Below, piece after piece: positions 1 through 7,922 of a DNA stretch of 41,794 bases. The position numbers and the translations under genes were made by a program. The stretch's first letter is position 1; every line of letters starts with the position of its first letter. The stretch spans positions 1-41,794 of the forward strand of contig NZ_JASBRQ010000022.1 in NCBI RefSeq assembly GCF_030149425.1, written 5' to 3'. Under the pieces are notes generated by a model that was given only the letters and a program-made list of their open reading frames with translations, had not been told where the DNA came from and made no database searches. This stretch comes from Maricaulis sp. Its GTDB lineage: Bacteria > Pseudomonadota > Alphaproteobacteria > Caulobacterales > Maricaulaceae.

Positions 1-71
1 CGCATGTCGATGAGCCGGAGGCGGCGCTGAAACCGGTCTTCCTGGCCGCACAGTTCGAGGGAGCGGAGTAA
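1..71 (+). CDS. Methylmalonyl-CoA mutase small subunit, C-terminal end (partial)
   Basis: The reading frame is open from base 3 and stops with TAA at 69-71, giving 22 residues ending in QFEGAE. The stop overlaps the start codon of the large mutase subunit (TAATG), the translational coupling usual for mutA-mutB pairs. The identity as the small (non-catalytic) subunit is inferred only from this position, because too little protein is visible to recognise the family directly. Confidence 0.6.
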   Translation, partial: HVDEPEAALKPVFLAAQFEGAE

Positions 72-2218
72 TGAGCATGACCCCCGACTTCACCCAGATC
101 GAACTTGGCCCGAACGACAATAGCAATGGCGGCGGTGGCAATCGTCGTGAATGGACGCCGGCGGAAGGTATTCCCATCGCCTCGCAATATGGTGCGGGCG
201 ATATCGAAGGCCTCGACTTCCTGACCAGTGTTCCCGGCGCAGCGCCCTTTGTGCGCGGCCCCTACCCGACCATGTATGGCCAGCGCCCCTGGACGATCCG
301 GCAATATGCCGGCTTCTCCACGGCGGAAGATTCCAACGCTTTTTACCGCCGCAATCTGGCTGCCGGTCAAAAAGGCCTCTCGGTCGCCTTCGACCTGGCC
401 ACCCACCGCGGCTATGACAGCGACCATCCGCGCGTCGCCGGGGATGTCGGCATGGCCGGTGTGGCCATCGACTCGATCTATGACATGCGCACCCTGTTCG
501 ACGGTATTCCGCTCGACCAGATGTCGGTGTCGATGACGATGAATGGCGCCGTGCTGCCGATCATGGCGCTTTATATCGTCGCCGCAGAGGAACAGGGCGT
601 CAGCCCGGACAAGCTCTCCGGCACGATCCAGAACGATATCCTGAAAGAATTCATGGTGCGGAACACCTATATCTATCCGCCCCAGCCCTCGATGCGGATC
701 ATTTCCGATATTTTCGCCTACACCTCGGCCAACATGCCGAAATTCAACTCCATCTCGATCTCCGGCTATCACATGCAGGAAGCCGGTGCGCCGGCCGATC
801 TGGAGCTCGCCTACACCATTGCCGACGGGCTGGAATACATCCAGACCGGGGTGGATGCCGGCCTCGATGTCGACGCCTTCGCGCCGCGCCTCTCCTTCTT
901 CTTCGGCATCGGCATGAACGTCTATATGGAGATCGCCAAGCTGCGCGCCGCGCGCCTGCTCTGGGCCAAGCTGGTCAAGAAGCGTTTTGCGCCCAACTCC
1001 GACAAGTCGATCTGCCTGCGCACGCATTGCCAGACCTCCGGCTGGTCGCTGACCGCGCAGGACGTGTTCAACAATGTCGGCCGCACAGCCCTGGAAGCGA
1101 TCGCCGCGGTCGACGGACACACCCAGTCCCTGCACACCAACTCCCTCGACGAAGCCCTCGCCCTGCCAACGGATTTCTCCGCCCGTATCGCGCGCAATAC
1201 CCAGCTTTTGCTGCAGACCGAGGCGCATTTGTGCGACACGGCCGATCCCTGGGGCGGCAGTTATTACATCGAACGCCTGACCCATGATCTCGCCGCCAAG
1301 GCCCTCAAGCATATCGAGGAAGTCGACGCGCTGGGCGGCATGGCCAAGGCGATTGATGAAGGCATTCCCAAACTGCGTATCGAGGAAGCCGCCGCCCGCA
1401 CCCAGGCGATGATCGATAGCGGCCAGCAGACCATTACCGGCGTCAACAAATTCCGCCTCGACGAGGAGGAAGACGTGCCCGTGCTCAAGGTCGACAATTA
1501 TCTCGTCCGCAAACAGCAGATCGAAAAACTCGAACGCCTGCGCAATGAGCGCGATGCCGGCGAGGTGGGCGCGGCGCTCGACGCCCTCGCCGAGGCGGCC
1601 CGGAGCGGGCAAGGCAATCTCCTGGCCCTGGCCGTCGACGCGGCCCGCGCCAAGGCGACGGTGGGCGAGATCTCCGACGCCATGGAGCGTTCCTTCAATC
1701 GCCATGTCGCCAAGATCAAGGCCGTTGAGGGCGTTTATGCCGCCGCCGCCGGCGATGATGACAAGGTCGCCGCCGCCAAGCGCTATGCCGCGAGCTTCCT
1801 CGCCAAGACCGGCCGCAAGCCGAAAATCCTCATCGCCAAGCTCGGCCAGGACGGTCATGACCGGGGCCAGAAAGTCGTCGCCTCGGCCTATACCGATCTG
1901 GGCTGGGATGTGGTCATCGGCCCGCTCTTCCAGACCCCGGAAGAAGCCGCCAAGCTGGCGGTCAGCGAAAACGTCCACGCCGCAGCCGCCTCCTCACTGG
2001 CCGCCGGTCACCTCACCCTGGTGCCGGAATTGCGCGATGCGCTGCGCGATCAGGGCCGCGAAGACATTCTCGTCATCGTCGGCGGCGTCATCCCGCCGGA
2101 TGATGAGCCGGTCCTGCGCCAGATGGGCGCGGCCGCCGTCTTCCCGCCGGGCACGGTGATCGCCGACAGCGCGGTGGTGATGCTGGAACGCATGGGCGTG
2201 GAGCTGGAAGAGGCCTGA
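71..2218 (+). CDS. scpA: Methylmalonyl-CoA mutase, large (catalytic) subunit
   Basis: Adenosylcobalamin-dependent isomerase that interconverts (R)-methylmalonyl-CoA and succinyl-CoA in the cytoplasm, the last step of propionyl-CoA, odd-chain and branched amino acid breakdown. The 715-residue length matches the family. An N-terminal TIM-barrel substrate domain runs to about residue 500. The C-terminal B12-binding domain begins near residue 580 and contains D594-G-H-D-R-G599, in which His596 is the expected lower cobalt ligand (DxHxxG motif). The start has GGAG just upstream and overlaps the stop of the preceding subunit gene. Also named mutB or bhbA. Nothing unusual is seen; identification is secure. 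Confidence 0.97.
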   Translation: MSMTPDFTQIELGPNDNSNGGGGNRREWTPAEGIPIASQYGAGDIEGLDFLTSVPGAAPFVRGPYPTMYGQRPWTIRQYAGFSTAEDSNAFYRRNLAAGQKGLSVAFDLATHRGYDSDHPRVAGDVGMAGVAIDSIYDMRTLFDGIPLDQMSVSMTMNGAVLPIMALYIVAAEEQGVSPDKLSGTIQNDILKEFMVRNTYIYPPQPSMRIISDIFAYTSANMPKFNSISISGYHMQEAGAPADLELAYTIADGLEYIQTGVDAGLDVDAFAPRLSFFFGIGMNVYMEIAKLRAARLLWAKLVKKRFAPNSDKSICLRTHCQTSGWSLTAQDVFNNVGRTALEAIAAVDGHTQSLHTNSLDEALALPTDFSARIARNTQLLLQTEAHLCDTADPWGGSYYIERLTHDLAAKALKHIEEVDALGGMAKAIDEGIPKLRIEEAAARTQAMIDSGQQTITGVNKFRLDEEEDVPVLKVDNYLVRKQQIEKLERLRNERDAGEVGAALDALAEAARSGQGNLLALAVDAARAKATVGEISDAMERSFNRHVAKIKAVEGVYAAAAGDDDKVAAAKRYAASFLAKTGRKPKILIAKLGQDGHDRGQKVVASAYTDLGWDVVIGPLFQTPEEAAKLAVSENVHAAAASSLAAGHLTLVPELRDALRDQGREDILVIVGGVIPPDDEPVLRQMGAAAVFPPGTVIADSAVVMLERMGVELEEA

Positions 2219-2234
2219 GAGGAACGAAGGAAAC

Positions 2235-2267
2235 GTCAGTGCGGGGAAATGGGGACGTGTCCCCGAT
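2235..2267 (+). repeat. Copy A of the GGGGACACGTACC palindromic element (right half only)
   Basis: This stretch matches the right half of the ~90-bp elements at 2971, 3322, 3968 and 4309 (a CAGT-CGG block followed by a GTGTCCCC arm), but has no left half. It marks the left edge of the repeat-rich patch, directly after the mutase gene. Confidence 0.6.
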
Positions 2268-2290
2268 TATTCTGTGAGTGATCCGAACGA

Positions 2291-2926
2291 ATGGCCTCTG
2301 AAAACGCATCTGCCACACCACAGTACGAGCCATTGCCCTGGACGCGGTCGCCGCTTCCAAAATCAATCGGCTTGATACCGAAGAACGAGGCTGATGACCT
2401 GCTCGAGAAATTTGACGCTCTTGTGGAGCGTCGCGCGACTCCCGCGGACGATTGGGGGCGAGAAGCTGGTCGCCAGATCTACTGGCCCTGCGATGCATCG
2501 CGCGTTCGAGTCTTGCCAGATGGAATCTTGTTCCTTGAAGAGGAAGGGCCAGAGCACGCTGAAAAGTTGGAGGCCAAGCTTAAGGTGCTATTTCCCCGAG
2601 GTGTTGCTGTCTGGGGTATTGGTCAATCAAAGCACGGTGTGTTCAACGGAGCCTACGACGCCACGCTACGACATTGGGTGAAGGCAGAACTCATATTCAG
2701 CCCGGTGGCCGTCATGTCGTTGGACGCCTCATTCTTTATGGTGTGTGACGAGCAGTTGCGCTTCACCGTCTTGGGCGGTGCTCCGCATGTTCTCAGCGAA
2801 GTTGACGAAGCTTTTGGAGGCGTGGCCACTCTGAGGTTGCTTTTCAATCAGTATGTCGATGATTGCGGTATTGGCTTCGGCGATCCCGATCGGCAATGGG
2901 CGCGCGGGCATCTTACGAGTTGGTGA
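2291..2926 (+). CDS. Hypothetical protein, unknown family
   Basis: A 211-residue soluble protein with no signal peptide or membrane segment that I recognise. It is rich in Asp, Glu and Trp, with a YWPCD segment near residue 65. I cannot assign a family. Base and codon use is more AT-rich and less biased than in the mutase gene upstream, which suggests recent acquisition. It lies between repeat copy A (24 bp before the start) and copy B (about 45 bp after the stop), and is the only plus-strand gene of the repeat-separated array. There is no clear ribosome site before the ATG, so the start is uncertain. Confidence 0.6.
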   Translation: MASENASATPQYEPLPWTRSPLPKSIGLIPKNEADDLLEKFDALVERRATPADDWGREAGRQIYWPCDASRVRVLPDGILFLEEEGPEHAEKLEAKLKVLFPRGVAVWGIGQSKHGVFNGAYDATLRHWVKAELIFSPVAVMSLDASFFMVCDEQLRFTVLGGAPHVLSEVDEAFGGVATLRLLFNQYVDDCGIGFGDPDRQWARGHLTSW

Positions 2927-2970
2927 ATAGGGGAAACCCCGGGACCGACACATTCAAAAAACGGGACACG

Positions 2971-3055
2971 AAAAAACGGGGACACGTACCCTTTAATGAC
3001 GCGCTACCCCGCAAAACGCGTGAGACATCAGTACGGACAACTTTTCCATGTCCCT
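2971..3055 (+). repeat. Copy B of the GGGGACACGTACC palindromic element
   Basis: Left arm AAAACGGGGACACGTACC, a middle containing CTACCCCGCAAAA, and a right arm ending CCATGTCCC. It is preceded at about 2936-2970 by a second, divergent GGGACCGACACATT-type fragment. Orientation is the same as copies C, D2 and E. Confidence 0.75.
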
Positions 3056-3071
3056 TCTTTTCTTCAATCCA

Positions 3072-3281
3072 TCATTTCCGACCAAACCAAAAATCCGAAT
3101 AGTTAATCCATTGAACAAGGCCCAAAAAGAAAATAAGCGGCCCCCAAAAAAACAATCCCCCCTCAAAAAAAGACAGCCACGAATAAACCTCACTCAACTC
3201 CGTGAAGTGAGCGATAAAGAAAAACAACAAGCAAAACGATAACACGAAGGAGATCACAGCCAAGAACAGCCTAGATATCAT
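3072..3281 (-). CDS. Small membrane protein, unknown family
   Basis: A 69-residue protein with two predicted transmembrane segments, about residues 4-26 (very Leu/Phe-rich) and 43-60. GAGG lies 8 bases before the ATG. It sits between repeat copies B and C, with its stop 16 bp from B and its start 41 bp from C. The DNA is AT-rich with long A and C runs, unlike the flanking chromosome. Conservation cannot be judged, but the ribosome site, the hydrophobic pattern and the same placement as its neighbours favour a real gene. Confidence 0.45.
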   Translation of the reverse strand: MISRLFLAVISFVLSFCLLFFFIAHFTELSEVYSWLSFFEGGLFFWGPLIFFLGLVQWINYSDFWFGRK

Positions 3282-3321
3282 CTTTTAACCTCACTCACTG
3301 CACTGTTGAAGGACCGGGGCC

Positions 3322-3412
3322 AAAAAACGGGGACACCTACCCTTTAATTGCGCGCTACCCCGCAAACGAGTGAGAAATCAGTGCGCAGGAATTGGTCCGT
3401 GTCCCAGTTTTT
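3322..3412 (+). repeat. Copy C of the GGGGACACGTACC palindromic element
   Basis: Full-length copy with left arm GGGGACACCTACCC and right arm GGTCCGTGTCCC, in the same orientation as the others. Its right arm is also coding: the last 11 residues and stop of the minus-strand gene at 3378-3896 are read from it. Confidence 0.75.
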
Positions 3413-3896
3413 CGCCTGCCTCCGAGCACATTAAATAGAGCGGCCCTGGGCCACCACTTTGAACCGCAATCAGCTCGGCTGGCGCCGTATAGTACAAGTC
3501 TGCATACACGGCTCCATTATAACTCTTCACGTGCAGTGCGGATACAACGCTACCGCACCACTCCATTTCAATAAAACCGATGACTTGGAATTCAACGGAT
3601 AGATCGAACTCATCTCCCCCGCGCTCCCATTGGGTTATACCGTCGAAACCGTGAGAGACGGGATACTCAAAGACTACCGGCGCAGAAAAACAACCCGGTC
3701 CGCAGCTCCGTATGTGACCGGTAGATCCCCTGTCATTATATCTCCCCGCTTCAAAATCGACTTCCCAAAGCCATCCCTCCACGAAGCGGTTTGAAAAGCG
3801 CAATTGTGAAGCGGTCTGCGCCGGTTCTGTCCGGGGCAAGGAGCTAAATGCAAATATGCCGACGATCAGGAGCGGTAAAAGTGTAGCGTATTTCAT
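3378..3896 (-). CDS. Secreted hypothetical protein
   Basis: A 172-residue protein with an N-terminal signal sequence (Lys2, then a hydrophobic stretch to about residue 20, a likely cleavage near 25-30) and four Cys residues in the mature part, as expected for an exported, possibly disulfide-bonded protein. No family is recognised. The C-terminal residues EKLGHGPIPAH are encoded by the right arm of repeat copy C, so either the repeat replaced the original end of the gene or the gene has been shaped by repeat insertion. Its start lies 39 bp from repeat copy D1. The ribosome site is weak. Confidence 0.55.
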   Translation of the reverse strand: MKYATLLPLLIVGIFAFSSLPRTEPAQTASQLRFSNRFVEGWLWEVDFEAGRYNDRGSTGHIRSCGPGCFSAPVVFEYPVSHGFDGITQWERGGDEFDLSVEFQVIGFIEMEWCGSVVSALHVKSYNGAVYADLYYTAPAELIAVQSGGPGPLYLMCSEAGEKLGHGPIPAH

Positions 3897-3934
3897 GCCA
3901 TGGCTTCTCTAATACTCATGCACAGGAGATGAGC

Positions 3935-3967
3935 AAAAACGGGGACACGTACCCTTTAATGGCGCGG
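3935..3967 (+). repeat. Copy D1 of the palindromic element (left half only)
   Basis: Carries the left arm and CTTTAATGGCGCGG, then is cut off by a second left arm (copy D2) beginning at 3968. The arrangement looks like one copy inserted into, or recombined with, another. Confidence 0.7.
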
Positions 3968-4058
3968 AAAAAACGGTGACACGTACCCTTTAATGGCACG
4001 CTACCCCGCAAAACGAGCGAGAAATCAGTACGGAAAAACTGGTCCATGTCCCTGTTTA
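3968..4058 (+). repeat. Copy D2 of the palindromic element (full length)
   Basis: Left arm AACGGTGACACGTACC, middle CTACCCCGCAAAACGAG, right arm GGTCCATGTCCCTG. It is followed at 4060-4087 by a further fragment of the type GTGTCGGTCCCGGTTTTT. Confidence 0.75.
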
Positions 4059-4088
4059 TTCCGGAGAATGTGTCGGTCCCGGTTTTTC

Positions 4089-4274
4089 CTACTCCCGCAG
4101 TAGCTTCCAGCCAACAAATGCGGCGATGGTCCCGACAACAGCAAAGACGCCATAATAGAAGAGATGATGCTCCCCTAGATGGAACCCGCTATTGTAGAGG
4201 TTGTAGATATTTAGGCCATGAGCCCCCATGCCCAACAAAAACAATACTAAACCGTACTGAGTTCTGGTCCTCAA
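4089..4274 (-). CDS. Small two-pass membrane protein, unknown family
   Basis: A 61-residue protein with hydrophobic segments at about residues 8-25 and 40-57 and a basic end (KLLRE). The start is a TTG at 4274, chosen because a strong AAGGGACGG ribosome site lies 8 bases upstream. No family is recognised. It sits between repeat copies D2 (30 bp after its stop) and E (35 bp before its start), like its minus-strand neighbours. Confidence 0.45.
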   Translation of the reverse strand: MRTRTQYGLVLFLLGMGAHGLNIYNLYNSGFHLGEHHLFYYGVFAVVGTIAAFVGWKLLRE

Positions 4275-4308
4275 AACGCCGTCCCTTTCTATCTCATCAA
4301 ATCATGGG

Positions 4309-4397
4309 AAAAAACGGGGACACGTACCCTTTAATGTTGCGCCACCCCGCAAACGATTGAGCAATCAGTACGGAAAATTGGTACGTGTCCCTGTTTT
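4309..4397 (+). repeat. Copy E of the palindromic element (best hairpin)
   Basis: The left arm AAAACGGGGACACGTACC (4311-4328) is the reverse complement of the right arm GGTACGTGTCCCTGTTTT (4380-4397) except for one position that becomes a G-U pair in RNA. This gives an 18-bp stem around a 51-base loop. It is the least degraded copy in the patch. Confidence 0.8.
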
Positions 4398-4478
4398 CTG
4401 AGACAGTTTTCTGCCCCGGTTTTTCGTAAAAGATCAACCGATTACGCATCTCGCTCGCAGCCCGAGGGAAGCGCCTTC

Positions 4479-4856
4479 CTAAAATCCGCTTCGCCACGTC
4501 TGATAGTTGGCAAGAAACATCTCTCTATCGATCAAAACGGCCTCCACCGGTATCCCATCGAACACATCAAGCACCTGCTGGTCACATGCTGTAGCAAAAT
4601 GGAGGTAATTGTCGGCGCCAAATGGGAAGCCAATCAGAGGGTTGCCGTATGATCTTCTCATGAGAACCAGCATAGCGTCATCAAATGCTGCGCCATGCTC
4701 GAGGTACCACTCCTCGCGAACCCGCACCTCATGATAGCAAACGTCCTCGACCTCCGGCACCGTAGTGAATACCGCTGCGTCATCATCAAAAACGCCTGCG
4801 CCATCCGATGCGCCGGTACATGCTGCCAGACCGAATATCAAAAGAAGCCCTCTCAT
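4479..4856 (-). CDS. Putative lipoprotein, unknown family
   Basis: A 125-residue protein beginning MRGLLLIFGLAAC, a short signal sequence with the lipobox LAAC and acylated Cys13, so probably an envelope lipoprotein. The frame stays open far upstream (to 5150), but that extension crosses repeat sequence and would bury the signal peptide, so the ATG at 4856 is preferred; AAGGGG lies 9 bases before it. The body is acidic, with Cys residues at about 40 and 91. No family is recognised. It is the last minus-strand gene of the repeat-separated array. Confidence 0.6.
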   Translation of the reverse strand: MRGLLLIFGLAACTGASDGAGVFDDDAAVFTTVPEVEDVCYHEVRVREEWYLEHGAAFDDAMLVLMRRSYGNPLIGFPFGADNYLHFATACDQQVLDVFDGIPVEAVLIDREMFLANYQTWRSGF

Positions 4857-4954
4857 CTCCCGGATCCCCTTGATTGCTCTCCCACTTCCAGGAGCAAATC
4901 CTGCTCTGGGAAAAAAACTCTGCGTTTGGCAGCTGTAGTCAAAACTATACCCGG

Positions 4955-4998
4955 AAAAAACCGGGACAGACACATTTTCCAGCTCGCTTCGCGGATAG
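4955..4998 (+). repeat. Divergent GGGACAGACACATTTT repeat fragment
   Basis: Related in style, but not in full sequence, to the GGGGACACGTACC elements, and similar to the fragment at 2936-2970 (GGGACCGACACATT). It lies 99 bp upstream of the lipoprotein start and ends the repeat patch on the right. Confidence 0.45.
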
Positions 4999-5088
4999 GC
5001 CTGTGACCACGACGGACCGCATGGGGGTTGATCTGGAGGGCGGAGAAGCGGTTTGATCTCCCGGTCTTGTCCGGATGGAGATCGAGTG

Positions 5089-5562
5089 ATGCGTCTGCTT
5101 TTGCCTTTTGCCTGTGCGCTCAGCCTGACGGCCTGCGTCAGCGCCCCCACTGTCTATGGCCCGGCGGGCGGCAGTGATCGCGGCTATTCCCAGCAGCAGA
5201 TTGAAAGCGACCGCTTCCGGGTTAGCTTCGCGGCCGGCTCCGATCTTGATTATGGCCGCACCGAGGACCTGGCCCTGCGCCGGGCCGCCGAGCTGACCCT
5301 GGAACAGGGCGGCGACTGGTTCCTCGTCGTGGCCCGCCTGCGCGACGGCGATGATCGCGACCCGGTCCGGGTTGGCGGCTCGGTCAGCCGTACGATCGGC
5401 AGCCGCGGCTATTCCGGCTCCTCGGTCGGGCTCGGCGTGTCCATCGACGGCAGCGCCGGCGAGAAAAGCGTGACGCTGGAAATCCTGGTCCGCACCGGCG
5501 AGCCCGAGGCTGGACCAGAGGCCTATGATGCGCGCGATGTGCTGGCGCGAGTGGCGTATTAG
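5089..5562 (+). CDS. CC0125/CC1285-like family lipoprotein
   Basis: A 157-residue envelope lipoprotein. The signal sequence MRLLLPFACALSLTAC carries the lipobox LTAC, with acylated Cys16. The body has the pattern I associate with the caulobacterial CC0125/CC1285 lipoproteins: an ESDRFRVSFAAGS segment, then a helix with LALRRAAELTLEQGGDWFLVV. The function of that family is unknown to me. The ATG at 5089 is chosen over the upstream in-frame start at 5053 because it places the signal peptide at the N-terminus and has GGAG at 5077-5080. Confidence 0.75.
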   Translation: MRLLLPFACALSLTACVSAPTVYGPAGGSDRGYSQQQIESDRFRVSFAAGSDLDYGRTEDLALRRAAELTLEQGGDWFLVVARLRDGDDRDPVRVGGSVSRTIGSRGYSGSSVGLGVSIDGSAGEKSVTLEILVRTGEPEAGPEAYDARDVLARVAY

Positions 5563-5878
5563 GGCACCGGCTTCCTTCTCCCCCAGCGGGAAGACACGGC
5601 CCGAAGGGCGGATGAGGGGTTTCGCTAAAAACTTGCCCCGGTGTGTGGTCGTGATGCGCGGCTATCGCCGCGCGCCCCTCACCCCCGCTATCGCGGGACC
5701 TCTCCCCGGTTGGGGAGAGGGAGAAAAGGCGCTCGCGCTTACCCCCTTCTCCCGCGCGAGAGAAGGTGCCCGGAGGGCGGATGAGGGTGGAGACACAATC
5801 CTCGCAGGAGATGCTTCCCCCGCTTCGCCCCGGGGAGAGGCGCGATGTGCTGGCGTGGGTATGGAGTGCTGACATTTT
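5563..5878. repeat. Composite dispersed repeats in a non-coding gap
   Basis: The gap holds two related blocks, about 5571-5620 and 5743-5792, each with an inverted CTTCTCCC...GGGAGA-like core followed by GGGCGGATGAGGG. Between them lies an inverted block with CCTCTCCCC and GGGGAGAGG at about 5700-5722. Such blocks are common intergenic repeats in GC-rich Proteobacteria. The open frames across this gap are unconvincing as genes. Confidence 0.55.
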
Positions 5879-5916
5879 AAACCCCTCATCCCGGATCAAG
5901 TCCGGGATGAGGGTTT
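5879..5916. terminator. Bidirectional hairpin/terminator
   Basis: AAACCCCTCATCCCGGA pairs with TCCGGGATGAGGGTTT across the 5-base loop TCAAG, with one bulged C. It lies just past the end of the minus-strand MmcQ/YjbR gene (stop at 5922). The run of T or A at each end would suit termination from either side. Confidence 0.55.
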
Positions 5917-5921
5917 AATTC

Positions 5922-6293
5922 TCAACGCCCCTCGCCCAACAGCCCCAATTCCCGCTGCCGTTTCTTGCTCAGCCCCGATGCCACAATACGATGGCTTTCG
6001 CGGATATAGTCGCGCAGGGCCTCGTCATCGAGGCCGGGGGCATCATAGTGCTGGATCCAGCTCATGCCGCGTGAGGCGAGATAGGGCGCCGGGCGCAGAC
6101 CGGGTTGGTCTTGCAGGATCTCGAAGGAGATGTCGGAGACCTTGAAGGAGAAGCGCGGCGGGTCTTCACCGGTAAATCCGGCGACGACAAACACCTTGCC
6201 GCCGACCTTCCAGACATCGCTATTGCCCCATTGCACGACATGGCTGGTCGCCGGGAGGTCTGCGCAAAACGCCTGGAAGGTCTCGCGATCCAT
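5922..6293 (-). CDS. MmcQ/YjbR family protein
   Basis: A 123-residue protein of the MmcQ/YjbR fold (CyaY-like), often annotated as DNA-binding although the biochemical role is unclear. Family features seen are an N-terminal helix, then WKVGGKVFVVAG, the RFSFKVSD strand, APYLASRGMSWI near residues 69-80 and a C-terminal helical end with SKKRQRELGL. It is the last gene of a tight three-gene minus-strand operon, starting 7 bases after the stop of the HhH membrane protein. Confidence 0.85.
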   Translation of the reverse strand: MDRETFQAFCADLPATSHVVQWGNSDVWKVGGKVFVVAGFTGEDPPRFSFKVSDISFEILQDQPGLRPAPYLASRGMSWIQHYDAPGLDDEALRDYIRESHRIVASGLSKKRQRELGLLGEGR

Positions 6294-6299
6294 TGCGGA

Positions 6300-6884
6300 T
6301 CAGGCGAGAGTTTTGGCTTGGCCGACCCAGTCATCACGGGTGATGCGGCCGCGGCCATTGATCTTTTCATCCCAGCTGGCGATATCGGCCTCGCTCCAGG
6401 CCGCGAGCTGGGCAAAGCTTGTCACGCCGCCCTCGGCGAGCGCGGCAGCCGCTTTCGGGCCGAGCCCCTTGATCCGGGTCAGATCATCCTTGCCCGCCGG
6501 CTCCGCCGGTTTTTTCACAGCCTTTTCAACAGGGCTTTCAACAGGCTTCTCAACAGGTTTTTCCACAGGCTTGGAGGCCTTGGACGCGGCCTTCTTCGCC
6601 GCGGGCTTGGCTTTCGGCTTCACCTCGGCCGCCGGCATGGCCGCCGCACCGGTCTTGATGTTTTCTTCCGGCTCGGCATGGGGCGGATGTTCGTTACGGG
6701 CTTCAGCCTCGCCCAGGCGCCGGGCGAGATTCTCGTTCTCGCGGCGCAGGCGGGCGGCTTCAGCCAAGGCCTCATCCGCCTCGGCGCTGCGGGCATCGCC
6801 AGACCAGATTTGCCGGCCGAAGAACAAGCCCAGGGCAAAGGAGACGAGAAGGACAAAGCCCATCTGCCAGATCAGGTAGAACAT
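6300..6884 (-). CDS. Membrane-anchored protein with coiled coil and C-terminal helix-hairpin-helix domain
   Basis: A 194-residue protein. Residues about 3-23 form one membrane segment, followed by an Ala/Glu/Arg-rich coiled coil (about 32-66) and a low-complexity Lys/Pro/Ala linker with VEKPVEKPVESPVEK repeats. The C-terminal domain (about 133-190) has the RIKGLGPKAAAALAEGGVTS pattern of a helix-hairpin-helix, as in the COG3743-like predicted DNA-binding family. Role unknown; a membrane-tethered DNA-binding function is inference. It starts 3 bases after the stop of the BON-domain gene. Confidence 0.75.
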   Translation of the reverse strand: MFYLIWQMGFVLLVSFALGLFFGRQIWSGDARSAEADEALAEAARLRRENENLARRLGEAEARNEHPPHAEPEENIKTGAAAMPAAEVKPKAKPAAKKAASKASKPVEKPVEKPVESPVEKAVKKPAEPAGKDDLTRIKGLGPKAAAALAEGGVTSFAQLAAWSEADIASWDEKINGRGRITRDDWVGQAKTLA

Positions 6885-6887
6885 CGA

Positions 6888-7922
6888 TCAGCCCTCAATC
6901 GCTTCAATTTCAAACGTCATCATGCGCGGCGCATTGGCCGCCGGTGCCAGCGCCAGCCGGTTTTCGCTGACACCGTTTTCAATCATGCGGATACGCACCG
7001 CCTCAAGCCGGTCGGCCGCCAGGGCCTCGCCGCCTTCGGCCACGGCAATCCCGATAACCAGGCGCATCGTGTCAGGGCAGGCTGCAAACATGCGGGCCAC
7101 CCGGCGCAGGGCCACATCGGTCAGCGGGCTCGGCGTCGCCGCCTCGCGGTCAAAACGCAGGGCGTCGGAGCCATGTGCGGCCCGGACGACAGCGCGGCAG
7201 GCCGCCTCATCGGGAACATAGCTTTCCGCCGGGGCCCCGGACGGGGTGATCACGCTGGCTGCCACATAGGGCACCGGCAGATTGGCCAGGGCTGCAACGG
7301 CCGTGGCCGCGACCTGCGGATTGGCCGCCTCGCCAACCAGGGCTGCCTGCTGGCCTTCCAGATAGATCGACCCGCGCTCGAGCCGGGCCAATTGCCCGAG
7401 CAAGCGCTTGGCCGCCTCTTCCCATTCCGCCGATTGCGATCCGCCGGGCACCAGAGTGAGATCGGTATCGGCACCACTGGCGAAACTGGACGCGGCATAG
7501 CGCGCAATTCCGTCGCGGGCGGAGGCGTCGGTCGCATCGCCGCGGATCAGCACCCGGCCGCGCACCGCCATGTCGGCGCGGAAGGCAAAGCTGCGCTGCA
7601 GCCGGGCATTGGTCATGTCATCGACGACGCCGGTCGTACCGCCAGCCACAATGCCGCCGGACCAGGTCGACGCCAGGGTCACGGCCATCGCCTCGGCGCG
7701 GGCATCATCGCTCGGTGCAGCACCGGTGAGCACGGCCCGCTGACCGCGCATCTCCACCTGCACCCAGTCCAGGCCGCGATCCTGCAAGGCCATGAGTGCA
7801 TTGCGCTCAAGCCGGCTCTCGATCGCCCCGGCAGAGAACGGGCCGACGGTGATGGCAAGGGCAGCAAAGGCGATCCAGACCGCGGCAGCGATCACATAAA
7901 GTCGGCGGACTCGATCGGTCAT
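6888..7922 (-). CDS. BON-domain / OmpA-like membrane-anchored protein
   Basis: A 344-residue protein with an N-terminal membrane anchor (about residues 8-30). The following regions carry repeated beta-alpha-beta patterns typical of BON domains (for example VQVEMRGQRAVLTGAAP and MAVRGRVLIRGDATD). The C-terminal 70 residues (VARMFAACPDTMRLVIGIAV through ADRLEAVRIRMIENG) resemble an OmpA-like peptidoglycan-binding fold. The ATG at 7922 is preferred to an upstream TTG at 7934 because GAGAGGGG precedes it at the right distance. First gene of the three-gene minus-strand operon. An envelope role is likely. Confidence 0.65.
   Translation of the reverse strand: MTDRVRRLYVIAAAVWIAFAALAITVGPFSAGAIESRLERNALMALQDRGLDWVQVEMRGQRAVLTGAAPSDDARAEAMAVTLASTWSGGIVAGGTTGVVDDMTNARLQRSFAFRADMAVRGRVLIRGDATDASARDGIARYAASSFASGADTDLTLVPGGSQSAEWEEAAKRLLGQLARLERGSIYLEGQQAALVGEAANPQVAATAVAALANLPVPYVAASVITPSGAPAESYVPDEAACRAVVRAAHGSDALRFDREAATPSPLTDVALRRVARMFAACPDTMRLVIGIAVAEGGEALAADRLEAVRIRMIENGVSENRLALAPAANAPRMMTFEIEAIEG

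Noticed and set aside
2971..4397. Integron attC sites
   Set aside because: The cassette-like layout suggested attC, but no RYYYAAC/GTTRRRY core pairs occur at the element ends and there is no integron integrase in the window.
4297..4497. Minus-strand frame of 66 codons
   Set aside because: Entirely made of repeat copy E and its flank, with no ribosome site or sensible protein features.
5563..5878. Short genes in the repeat-rich gap
   Set aside because: Frames on both strands cross inverted GC-rich repeats, lack ribosome sites and give low-complexity proteins.
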